Under the pieces are notes generated by a model. It was not told where the DNA came from. It made no database searches and saw only the letters and a list, made by a program, of their open reading frames with translations. DNA of 23,336 bases from Bacillota bacterium (GTDB lineage: Bacteria; Bacillota; Clostridia; Oscillospirales; Ruminococcaceae): contig JAEZCT010000073.1 of the NCBI GenBank assembly GCA_023433405.1, positions 1 to 23,336 on the forward strand, given 5' to 3'. This document shows, one piece after another, positions 7,976 through 13,817 of the stretch. The stretch's first letter is position 1; each line of letters starts with the position of its first letter. The position numbers were made by a program, and so were the translations under genes.

Positions 7976-8514
7976 ACGCGCGCCCCCTCCTTTGCGGTCT
8001 TTGCGGCGGCAATCGAACGAAGAATTACGCCGCGGTTTTTATGCGCAATCTTTGGCGACAGGCAGCCTGCTACCGCCTCCAGCGCCTGTTCCTCCGTAAG
8101 CTTACCCCAAACGCCCAGCAGTGCGCCAAGCATGGCGGTGTTTGTCATGGGGCTGCCAAGCTCCTCCTGCGCTATACCTTGCGCGTCCAGCGACAATACC
8201 CGTTCGTCGCCAAAGTCCCGTTTGGAGTTGACAATCACCCGGCCGCCGTCATGGAGCTCTGTTAAAAAGGTGGGGTCGTACAGTGTGTCGTCTAAAATTA
8301 CTATATAATCACAGGTTTTAATCTCACTGCGGTCGGCAACGGGCTTTGTGTCCAGCTTTGTAAAGGCCCGTACCGGCGCGCCGCGCCGTTCCGGCCCAAA
8401 GGAGGGGAAGGCCAGCGCATACGCGCCGCTATCCAGCGTATAGGCGGCGCCCAACAGCTTTGCGGCCGTAAAAGCACCCTGACCTCCCCTGCCATGCCAG
8501 CGCACAGAAAGCAT
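7972..8514 (-). CDS. 2-oxoacid:ferredoxin oxidoreductase, gamma subunit
   Basis: 180 residues from ATG 8514, which is preceded by AAGAGGTG; an in-frame TTG at 8547 lacks a proper site. The N-terminus VRWHGRGGQG is the signature of the gamma domain (PorC/VorC). SFGPERRGAPV follows, a conserved stretch of this family, and NTAMLGALLG later. The gamma subunit contributes to CoA binding and holds the heterotetramer together. It starts only 69 bp after metI. I see no terminator in that gap, so transcription could run from the methionine transporter into the oxidoreductase. Confidence 0.88.
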   Translation of the reverse strand: MLSVRWHGRGGQGAFTAAKLLGAAYTLDSGAYALAFPSFGPERRGAPVRAFTKLDTKPVADRSEIKTCDYIVILDDTLYDPTFLTELHDGGRVIVNSKRDFGDERVLSLDAQGIAQEELGSPMTNTAMLGALLGVWGKLTEEQALEAVAGCLSPKIAHKNRGVILRSIAAAKTAKEGARV

Positions 8515-8583
8515 AACATGCACCTCTTTCCTTCGTTTTTGCGGCAAAGCTTATACTAACCTTGTTTCAATGCAAAATTAGCA

Positions 8584-9240
8584 TTACTGCCGTTTATTCA
8601 CCGCCTTGGCAATCAGGTCGCCGGAAAGCTGAATAAGCTGAACGATGACTACCAAAATTGCGACGCAGACAAACATAACCTCTGTTTGATATCGCTGGTA
8701 CCCAAAGCGGATGGCAAGATCGCCGATGCCGCCGCCGCCCACCGTACCCGCCATAGCGGAGTAGCCAAGCAGTGAGATGGTGGTGACGGTAATGCCGTTG
8801 ACAAGCCCTACCAGCGACTCGGGGATGAGTATGCCGAAGATAATCTTAAGCGGGTGCGCGCCGCAGGCACTGGCGGCCTCCAGCACACCCTTATCCACCT
8901 CGGCAAAGGCTGCCTGGGCAAGCCGGGCATAAAAGGCGATAGCCGTCACAGTAAGCGGAACCACCACGGATTTGGCGCCGATGGTCGTACCAATAATGGC
9001 CTTGGTAAAGGGCAAGAGCACCACAAGAAGGATGATAAACGGCACCGAGCGGACGATGTTGACGATGGCGCCGAAAATCTGGTTGATTATTACGTTCTTA
9101 AAAAACAGCCGTGAGGTGGTCAGGTATAAAAACAGTCCCAGAATCCCGCCCGCGATGATTGAGATAAGCAGTGACCAGAAAACCATGTGCAGGGTTTCCA
9201 TCAGCGAGGTGGTGAGAGCCTGTTGGAGATTAAAGTTCAT
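8584..9240 (-). CDS. metI: Methionine ABC transporter permease
   Basis: 218 residues, the usual MetI length (about 217). The protein has about five hydrophobic segments. The cytoplasmic EAA loop that docks on the ATPase is ASACGAHPLKIIFGILIPES. The stretch RSVPFIILLV and the ending GYQRYQTEVMFVCV are characteristic of MetI. A GTG at 9249 would sit on the ribosome binding site, so ATG 9240 behind AAAGGG is chosen. It is the membrane part of MetNIQ, importing L- or D-methionine and possibly related compounds. A dispersed-repeat copy separates it from metN. Confidence 0.9.
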   Translation of the reverse strand: MNFNLQQALTTSLMETLHMVFWSLLISIIAGGILGLFLYLTTSRLFFKNVIINQIFGAIVNIVRSVPFIILLVVLLPFTKAIIGTTIGAKSVVVPLTVTAIAFYARLAQAAFAEVDKGVLEAASACGAHPLKIIFGILIPESLVGLVNGITVTTISLLGYSAMAGTVGGGGIGDLAIRFGYQRYQTEVMFVCVAILVVIVQLIQLSGDLIAKAVNKRQ

Positions 9241-9262
9241 TGGGCACACCCTTTCTTTGGTT

Positions 9263-9372
9263 TAATCTTTTTATAATAAAAAAGTTTAATAAATGGGTCA
9301 AAAGCCTTGGCTTATGGGTTTTAGCCGTATTTAATCTGCAATTTTGCGCGTAACGAGGAGAATAGTATTAAA
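9263..9372 (+). repeat. Dispersed intergenic repeat, copy A
   Basis: Fills the metN-metI gap. It shares with copies B and C, in the same orientation, the blocks AAAAGCxTTxGxTTATGGGT and, at its right end, GAGGAGAATAGTATTAAAC. The right end overlaps the metN stop codon (9368-9370). By eye it is roughly two-thirds identical to copy B over about 80 bases. No ORF is visible. Confidence 0.55.
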
Positions 9373-10378
9373 CCGCTTCGTGCTCGACCCTGAGCGTCTT
9401 GCTGCGAATATAGTCGATGGCATTTGCCACATCGCCCGCCTCACCCTTCACGCTGACAACCAGCGTGCCGATGGGGGTATGGTCCACATAATCGATTTTG
9501 CCGTGAAGGATACTGATATCCACATTGTAATTTTTAATGGCGTTTGAAAGCACCGGCTTGGTGGAGTCCGCGCCCAGGTATGTAATGCGCAGCAGCTTGT
9601 CGTCCCGAAACAGCTCCGCCACCTTTTTAGGCAGCTCAAAATTTGCGGTGTGGGCTATCAGCTTCTTGGTAAACTCATTGTGAGGTGCGGACAGAATGTC
9701 AAGTACCTTGCCGTATTCCACCACCCTGCCCTCGTTCATCACCGCCATTTGGGTGCAGACCGCCTTTATCACGTCAATTTCGTGTGTGATGATGACAATG
9801 GTGATGCCGTAGCGCCTGTTAATATCCTCCAGCAGCTTGAGAATGGACATCGTTGTCTCAGGGTCAAGCGCACTGGTGGCCTCATCGCACAGTAAAATGC
9901 TCGCGTTGTTGGCAAGCGCCCGGGCAATGCCTACCCGCTGCTTCTGCCCTCCGCTGAGCTTCGCAGGGTATATGTCACCCTTATCCGTAAGCCCGACCAG
10001 CTCCAGCAGCTCGTTTACCCGCTCCTTTATCCTTGCCTTCGGCACATTGGCGGCCTTTAGCGGAAACTCAATGTTTTGCCGCACCGTTTTACTGGAGGCC
10101 AAATTAAAGTGCTGAAAGATCATGCCAATGTTTCGCCGGAAAAGCCGCAACGTCTCGCCTTTTAGCCCGTTAATCAGCTCACCATTCACATAAATCTCAC
10201 CGGAGGTGGGGCGTTCCAGCAGGTTTATGGTGCGCAGCAGGGTGCTTTTACCCGCGCCGCTCGCTCCCACCAGCCCGTATATCTGACCCTTATCAACGTG
10301 CAGGCTTACATTGTTTACCGCGTGCAGTTCGCCGCCTTTTTGCTTAAAGCTGACGCTTACGTTTTCAAACCGTATCAT
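9368..10378 (-). CDS. metN: Methionine ABC transporter ATP-binding protein
   Basis: 336 residues. The nucleotide-binding domain shows Walker A GASGAGKST, a Q-loop (MIFQHFNL), signature LSGGQKQR, Walker B ILLCDEATSALDP and the H-loop histidine in VIITHEID. The C-terminal roughly 75 residues (from about 262: RITYLGADSTKPVL onward) form the NIL/ACT-like domain specific to MetN. In E. coli that domain binds methionine and shuts the transporter down (trans-inhibition), so post-translational control by internal methionine is likely here too. The ribosome binding site is weak (only GGA-like about 12 bases upstream) and lies just past the end of repeat B. Confidence 0.93.
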   Translation of the reverse strand: MIRFENVSVSFKQKGGELHAVNNVSLHVDKGQIYGLVGASGAGKSTLLRTINLLERPTSGEIYVNGELINGLKGETLRLFRRNIGMIFQHFNLASSKTVRQNIEFPLKAANVPKARIKERVNELLELVGLTDKGDIYPAKLSGGQKQRVGIARALANNASILLCDEATSALDPETTMSILKLLEDINRRYGITIVIITHEIDVIKAVCTQMAVMNEGRVVEYGKVLDILSAPHNEFTKKLIAHTANFELPKKVAELFRDDKLLRITYLGADSTKPVLSNAIKNYNVDISILHGKIDYVDHTPIGTLVVSVKGEAGDVANAIDYIRSKTLRVEHEAV

Positions 10379-10394
10379 AGTTAGTCATTCCATT

Positions 10395-10647
10395 CTTATA
10401 CTATTCTCGTTTAAAACGGCACCAAGCGATACACATCGTGTCGCCGTTAAAACCACTGGGCGGCAACTCCCACATAAGGGCAAAAGTTTACATAAAACGA
10501 AATCGCACGATACTTGATTGGCGCTATACGAAAAACCGATTCAAAAGAGTATTATGTATAAAATCAAGTAAAAAGCTTTAGTTTATGGGTCTTCATGCGC
10601 ATTTGCATCTACAAATTCTGCTCGCTTGAGGAGATTAGCATTAAAAC
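10395..10647. repeat. Dispersed intergenic repeat, copy B, with an inverted partner
   Basis: The right part (10511-10647) aligns well with copy C at 13545: TACTTGATT, then CGATTCAAAAGAGTAT, AAATCAAGTAAAAAGCTTTA, TTTATGGGTCTTCA, and TTGAGGAGATTAG at the end. The left part begins TTATACTATTCTCG (10396), the reverse complement of the copy-A end type, suggesting two copies head to head. AACGGCAC / GTGTCGCCGTT around 10413-10450 can form a hairpin. Together with the hairpin at 10796, it occupies most of the 490-bp metQ-metN gap. The stretch 10648-10795 shows nothing else I can name. Confidence 0.5.
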
Positions 10648-10795
10648 ATCCCGGCAGACAGGAAAGAATCTCACAAAAACCGCGTGACAGCGATTCTTTT
10701 TGACGGCATAAGGCTTTTGCATAAGATTTTTTTGCTTATTGAATATGAATATTGGCAGTAAAGCATAGCGTACACAAAAGATTTTAGAGCAGGAA

Positions 10796-10837
10796 CACCA
10801 CAACAGTACGGCACAGCCATTGTGCCCTGTTGTGGTG
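10796..10837 (-). other. Stable stem-loop between metQ and metN
   Basis: A perfect 11-bp stem CACCACAACAG / CTGTTGTGGTG encloses a second 6-bp stem GGCACA / TGTGCC. It begins about 30 bp after the metQ stop. The minus-strand tail (TTCCTGCTC) is not U-rich enough for an efficient terminator. A hairpin here can protect the metQ message from 3' exonucleases or partly terminate, raising the binding protein over the permease and ATPase. The liv operon has a hairpin in the same relative place. Confidence 0.6.
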
Positions 10838-10868
10838 ATTCTTGCAAGTGAGCAAAAGACGCCGACAG

Positions 10869-11750
10869 TTACCAGTTGCCGGGCTTTTGGAAGCCGCTGT
10901 AGCCATTGGCAGGGTCGTTGATAATGCCCTTAAAGATGTCGTTGGTCGCCGCATCCTTGATATCCTTGACAAACTGCTTCTCAAAATCCTCGGTTCTGAC
11001 GGCGATGACGTTAACATAGCCCTCGGCGAGCACCTCGTTGTAAAGGGAGGTTGCGGGGTCAAGCCCGGCTGCTACCGCAAAGTTGCCGTTAACCACCGCA
11101 AGATCGGCACTGTCGAGCGTGCGGGGAATCTGGGGAGCCTCGGTGGGTACCAGCTGGATTTCGTAGGGGTTTGCGTCAATATCCTCAGGAATCGCCTTGG
11201 ATTTATCGATACCCGCCTTAAGGGTAATTACGCCGGCGGCTTCGAGCACACGCAATCCGCGCGCCTGATTGGTTTCATCATTGGGGATGGTCACAACCGC
11301 GCCCTTTTTCAGTTCGGTAAGGCTTGTGGTGGTGTTAGACCAGATGCCCATGGATACGGTGGGAACCTCGGTGACAAGACTGAGCTCCAGCTTGTGCTCC
11401 TCGGAGAAATTCTTTAAATAGATGGAGTGCTGGAACAGGTTGACGTTAATCTCTTTATTGGCAAGGGCAAGGTTTGGCTGCACATAGTCGCTAAACTCGA
11501 CGTACTCAATCTTGTAGCCCTTTTCTTCCAGTTGGGGTGCTATCGCTTGTTTCCAAAGGTCGCCGTAGGGGCCGGGGCAGAAGCCTACCTTTAAGTCGGT
11601 AAGCGCTTCGGACGAGGCAGCATCGGAGCCGGCAGCGGCGGAGGATTCAGGAGCGGCGGCGGAAGAGGCGGGCGCGGGGGCGGATGCGCAGCCCGCAAAG
11701 GCAAGCACAAGCGCAACTGCCAAGAGTGCGGCTAGGGTTTTCTTAATCAT
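10869..11750 (-). CDS. metQ: Methionine-binding lipoprotein (NlpA/MetQ family)
   Basis: 293 residues from ATG 11750 (behind AAAGGA). A TTG nine bases upstream is in frame but sits on the ribosome binding site. It has a lipoprotein signal peptide with lipobox AFAGC and an Ala/Ser/Pro-rich linker to about residue 55. The NlpA-family domain follows: KVGFCPGPYGDLW, GYKIEYVEFSDYVQPN, ALANKEINVNLFQH. It captures methionine at the outer face of the membrane and delivers it to MetNI. It is the first structural gene after the leader peptide and terminator, consistent with attenuation control. No SAM-I riboswitch or T-box (AGGGTGGNACCGCG) motif is present upstream. Confidence 0.92.
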   Translation of the reverse strand: MIKKTLAALLAVALVLAFAGCASAPAPASSAAAPESSAAAGSDAASSEALTDLKVGFCPGPYGDLWKQAIAPQLEEKGYKIEYVEFSDYVQPNLALANKEINVNLFQHSIYLKNFSEEHKLELSLVTEVPTVSMGIWSNTTTSLTELKKGAVVTIPNDETNQARGLRVLEAAGVITLKAGIDKSKAIPEDIDANPYEIQLVPTEAPQIPRTLDSADLAVVNGNFAVAAGLDPATSLYNEVLAEGYVNVIAVRTEDFEKQFVKDIKDAATNDIFKGIINDPANGYSGFQKPGNW

Positions 11751-11783
11751 GGTAAACAAATCCTTTCCTCATTCAAAACGGTA

Positions 11784-11819
11784 AAAAATAAAGAAGCCTT
11801 ATCGTTTCGACAAGCTTCT
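11784..11819 (-). terminator. Intrinsic terminator in the metQ leader (attenuator)
   Basis: On the minus strand AGAAGC-TTGTCG pairs with CGATAA-G-GCTTCT: 12 base pairs with one bulged G and a GAAAC-type loop. It is followed directly by TTATTTTTTA. It lies 34 bp upstream of the metQ start and 70 bp after the leader-peptide stop, so it can only act on the leader transcript. That position marks a regulated terminator rather than an operon end. Confidence 0.85.
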
Positions 11820-11836
11820 CACTTCCTTGCTATGCC

Positions 11837-11865
11837 AAAAGCACCGTGTCTTTTGTGGTGCCTTT
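11837..11865 (-). promoter_or_regulatory. Second leader hairpin upstream of the metQ attenuator
   Basis: On the minus strand AAAGGCACC pairs with GGTGCTTTT (9 bp, one G-U) around an 11-base loop. It is followed by GGCATAGCAAG (11826-11836), which can instead pair with CTTGTATGC (11942-11950) inside the leader ORF, with one bulged base. That stretch holds the Cys18 and Met19 codons. Ribosome position at these codons could therefore change the folding ahead of the terminator. The exact antiterminator is not established. Confidence 0.5.
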
Positions 11866-11888
11866 GTTTTACCCTTTGCCAACCCGCG

Positions 11889-11999
11889 TCAACATCGGTA
11901 CATAGAATCAAAGCAGCGCAAAGCCCGGCCCGCAAACATTCGCATACAAGCCATTTTACAACATATTGCTCTGCTCATTCCCGTGTTAGCGGACGTCAT
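11889..11999 (-). CDS. Met/Cys-rich leader peptide of the met operon
   Basis: A 36-codon ORF in the 5' leader of metQ. ATG 11999 is preceded by a perfect AGGAGG with 8-base spacing, and lies about 50 nt downstream of the predicted transcription start. Met codons are at positions 1, 8, 16, 19, 21 and 33; Cys codons at 13, 14, 18, 29 and 36. Together they make 11 of 36 residues, and 6 of 9 in CCKMACMRM (13-21). Both residues are normally rare. The product has no signal, domain or membrane segment, and an intrinsic terminator follows 70 bp after the stop. It reads as a regulatory peptide in which ribosome stalling at Met/Cys codons prevents termination. A longer in-frame ORF upstream would start before the promoter and is not the real gene. 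Confidence 0.75.
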   Translation of the reverse strand: MTSANTGMSRAICCKMACMRMFAGRALRCFDSMYRC

Positions 12000-12053
12000 C
12001 TGGTTTCCCTCCTGATTACAATTAACCATATATGTTTTATATGAATTAAATGC

Positions 12054-12082
12054 ATTATAGCATCTTGTTTCCCGTTCGTCAA
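12054..12082 (-). promoter_or_regulatory. Sigma-A promoter of the met operon
   Basis: On the minus strand: -35 TTGACG (12077-12082), exactly 17 bp, then -10 TATAAT (12054-12059). Transcription would start near 12047, giving a leader of about 300 nt that holds the Met/Cys peptide and the terminator. Confidence 0.85.
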
Positions 12083-12186
12083 TCAAATTATCATATTATT
12101 TTAGTAGGTATATCATAATTGTAGCTATGCCCCAGGAATATTCACGAGGAGGCTCCATTTTTAGCTTAAACGCCAACGCCCGGAAT

Positions 12187-12202
12187 TTATTGTTGACAAT
12201 AA
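12187..12202. promoter_or_regulatory. Palindromic operator candidate over the -35 of the plus-strand promoter
   Basis: TTATTGT-TG-ACAATAA has perfect 7-bp arms and contains the TTGACA -35 box, so a dimeric regulator bound here would block the promoter. No matching site is seen at the minus-strand met promoter. Its binding protein is unknown. The rest of the region between the two divergent promoters (12083-12186) holds AT-rich sequence with no gene. Confidence 0.45.
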
Positions 12203-12221
12203 CGGAACCTTTCGGTATGAT
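12193..12221 (+). promoter_or_regulatory. Sigma-A promoter upstream of the poly-Cys small ORF
   Basis: TTGACA (12193-12198), 17 bp, TATGAT (12216-12221). Predicted start is near 12228. It diverges from the met promoter about 110 bp away and would drive the Cys-rich ORF, the tandem hairpins and, on read-through, the methyltransferase. Confidence 0.8.
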
Positions 12222-12289
12222 AATAACATATTATACTATACAAATATAAATACTATGATATGGCAAAAACGGAAGGGAGAACGATTATT

Positions 12290-12442
12290 TTGCAAAGCGA
12301 GGGTAACACGCCTAAAGACATGCGACGCTTTGAACATGGCATCGGCCATTATGCAAACGCCCAAGATCTGCTTCTTCCTAATTTCTGTTGCTGTACCGTG
12401 TGTTGTTGCATCAGCACAATCGGTACGGCTTATTCGTGCTAA
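12290..12442 (+). CDS. Small poly-cysteine peptide (leader peptide or RiPP-like precursor)
   Basis: About 50 codons from TTG 12290, 10 bases behind GGAAGGGAG. An ATG at 12260 gives 60 codons but has no ribosome binding site. The C-terminal 20 residues contain seven cysteines, including the run CCCTVCCC, then ISTIGTAYSC. A good promoter lies upstream, with two hairpins, the second a strong terminator, between it and the methyltransferase. Two readings fit. It may be a cysteine-responsive leader peptide, like the polycysteine attenuator ORFs known in mycobacteria. Or it may be a precursor of a thiazole-modified peptide, since the tail recalls the CCCxxCC core of streptolysin S-like toxins. No cyclodehydratase genes are in the window, which favours the first. 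Another frame overlaps (12255-12509) but has no start signal. Confidence 0.5.
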   Translation: MQSEGNTPKDMRRFEHGIGHYANAQDLLLPNFCCCTVCCCISTIGTAYSC

Positions 12443-12455
12443 ACCTGACAGGGAG

Positions 12456-12480
12456 GGGGAAAAGCGCAGGCGCTTTCCCC
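12456..12480 (+). promoter_or_regulatory. Hairpin after the poly-Cys ORF
   Basis: GGGGAAA(A)GCG pairs with CGCTTTCCCC around CAGG, starting 14 bases after the ORF stop. There is no T tract. Its AAAAGCG arm can instead pair with the CGCTTTT arm of the following terminator, and its CGCTT with that terminator's AAGCG. The two hairpins are thus potentially mutually exclusive, as expected of an attenuator. This is a by-eye observation. Confidence 0.5.
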
Positions 12481-12507
12481 TAAAAAGTCAAGGAACAGCA
12501 TTATGGT

Positions 12508-12540
12508 AAGCGGCACCGTATAAAACGGCGCCGCTTTTTT
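12508..12540 (+). terminator. Intrinsic terminator upstream of the methyltransferase gene
   Basis: AAGCGGCACCGT pairs with ACGGCGCCGCTT (11 of 12 pairs) around a 5-base loop and runs into TTTTTT. It ends 81 bp before the methyltransferase ATG, with no other promoter obvious between. It may therefore regulate that gene or simply end the small transcript. Confidence 0.8.
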
Positions 12541-12621
12541 GCATCCGGGCGTGTCTTTGCGACAATTCTTATACAACCAAATGCGACAGGCGTTTATACG
12601 CCGGAAAGGCAAGGGATTCCT

Positions 12622-13533
12622 ATGATAGCCACTCAAGCGAGCGTTACGGCAAAAATCTGCTCCTACCTTCGGGCGTATCATTCCATTTTTGCGCGCAACA
12701 AGGTTTTCGACGATTATTTGGCCTATGAGATGATGGGGAAGGAGGAATACGAGCAGATAGAGGCCCTGATTCACAGCATGTTTTCAAACAGTGAAACGGA
12801 AGCTAACAGCGATGCCGCCAGGCAGTTTGTGATAGATAATGTAAGCTCCATCCCGCTATCCCGCATTCGCTATGCCGAGGAGGAGCTGCATTCCTTCGCC
12901 GCGCGGCATGGAGCGTGCCAATACGTTATTTGCGGCGCGGGCATGGATACCTTCGCCTTTCGCAATACAAACCGGGATATTCAAATCTATGAAATAGACC
13001 ACCCCAGCACGCAGGCCTACAAGCTGAGGCGAATTGCCGAGCTTGAGTGGAGTATACCCGAAAACGTATGCTATGTGCCGGTTAACTTTGAGTGCGACAG
13101 CCTGCGGGATGCCCTGTTGGGCGCGGGTCTTGACCCGAAAAAGAAAACCTTCTTCAGCATTCTTGGTGTCACCTATTATATTACCCTGCCGGTGTTTGAG
13201 GAGACGCTGCAAAGCATTGCCGCTCTTTCAGGGGAGGGGAGCGCAGTGGTTTTTGACTACCCTGACGAAACAACGCACCGACCGGAGGCCCAAACCAAGG
13301 ACTTTATGCTGGTAGCAAAGGTTACGGCCTCCTTCGGCGAGGTGATGAGGCAGGGCTTCTCCTACCGTTCTCTGGAAGCGGCACTCCTTCGGCACGGCTT
13401 TGCCGTGACGGAGCATATGACCCCGGATAGGATTCGCAAGGCCTATTTCCAATTAAAAAACACCCAGGATACGCAGGGCGGGCAGTTTCGTGTATTTGAT
13501 AATGTCAGCCTAATCCGTGCGCAGGCGTGTTAA
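12622..13533 (+). CDS. LCM-family SAM-dependent methyltransferase
   Basis: 303 residues of the leucine carboxyl methyltransferase / PPM family. The SAM-binding core is VICGAGMDTFAFR (about 102-114), then IYEIDHPSTQAYK (about 121-133), with the acidic residue that holds the SAM ribose. SILGVTYYI corresponds to the family's motif before the cap. Bacterial members are about 280-310 residues and mostly of unknown substrate; some methylate small metabolites or polyketides. The start follows GGAAAGGCAAGGG. It is preceded by a poly-Cys small ORF and a terminator and convergent with the liv operon. Its link to sulfur metabolism, beyond using SAM, is only positional. Confidence 0.8.
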   Translation: MIATQASVTAKICSYLRAYHSIFARNKVFDDYLAYEMMGKEEYEQIEALIHSMFSNSETEANSDAARQFVIDNVSSIPLSRIRYAEEELHSFAARHGACQYVICGAGMDTFAFRNTNRDIQIYEIDHPSTQAYKLRRIAELEWSIPENVCYVPVNFECDSLRDALLGAGLDPKKKTFFSILGVTYYITLPVFEETLQSIAALSGEGSAVVFDYPDETTHRPEAQTKDFMLVAKVTASFGEVMRQGFSYRSLEAALLRHGFAVTEHMTPDRIRKAYFQLKNTQDTQGGQFRVFDNVSLIRAQAC

Positions 13534-13544
13534 TACGAGTCCCT

Positions 13545-13661
13545 TACTTGATTTTATACTAATATACGATTTAAAAGAGTATAAAAATCAAGTGAAAAGC
13601 TTTAATTTATGGGTTTTCACGCGGATTTTTATCGACTCTTTTTGAGGAGATTAGTATTATA
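13545..13661 (+). repeat. Dispersed intergenic repeat, copy C
   Basis: Best-preserved copy. ACTTGATTTTATAC and GTATAAAAATCAAGT form an inverted repeat around CGATTTAAAAGA. AAAAGCTTTAATTTATGGGT follows, and the right end is TTGAGGAGATTAGTATTATAC. The outer ATACTAAT (left) and ATTAGTAT (right) are inverted, giving a small MITE-like shape with no ORF. It sits 12 bp after the methyltransferase stop. Confidence 0.6.
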
Positions 13662-13715
13662 CATAATACTTTTTTAAGCCTGTTAATCGTATTAATACTG
13701 ATACGAAGTTAGCAT

Positions 13716-13762
13716 AAACAGTCAATGACTCAAGCCACTAAGGTTTGAGTCATTGACTGTTT
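13716..13762. terminator. Bidirectional terminator between methyltransferase and livF
   Basis: A stem of about 21 bp (AAACAGTCAATGACTCAAGCC with its complement, one G-U pair) around a 5-base loop, flanked by short A and T runs on each side. It lies between convergent genes, 56 bp past the livF stop, so it probably ends both transcripts. Confidence 0.75.
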
Positions 13763-13817
13763 GTGGTTTAGCGTTTTGCGTTTGGTTGCGGCAAGGTCTC
13801 ATTGGCGCGTGAAGTAC

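Noticed and set aside
10609..10803. 64-codon minus-strand ORF in the metQ-metN gap
   Set aside because: No binding site or domain; overlaps the repeat and the stem-loop, which better explain the sequence.
11760..12050. SAM-I riboswitch or T-box upstream of metQ
   Set aside because: Searched by eye on the minus strand for the S-box core and the T-box sequence AGGGTGGNACCGCG; neither is present. The leader ORF plus terminator explains the region better.
12255..12509. 84-codon overlapping frame with a signal-peptide-like stretch (ICFFLISVAVPCVVASA)
   Set aside because: No start signal, runs into the terminator region, and overlaps the Cys-rich frame that has a binding site. The hydrophobic stretch is probably the shifted reading of the Cys codons.
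13545..13661. Possible CRISPR-like array formed by the repeated blocks
   Set aside because: Copies are far apart, unequal and not regularly spaced; no short identical repeats with unique spacers and no cas genes are present.
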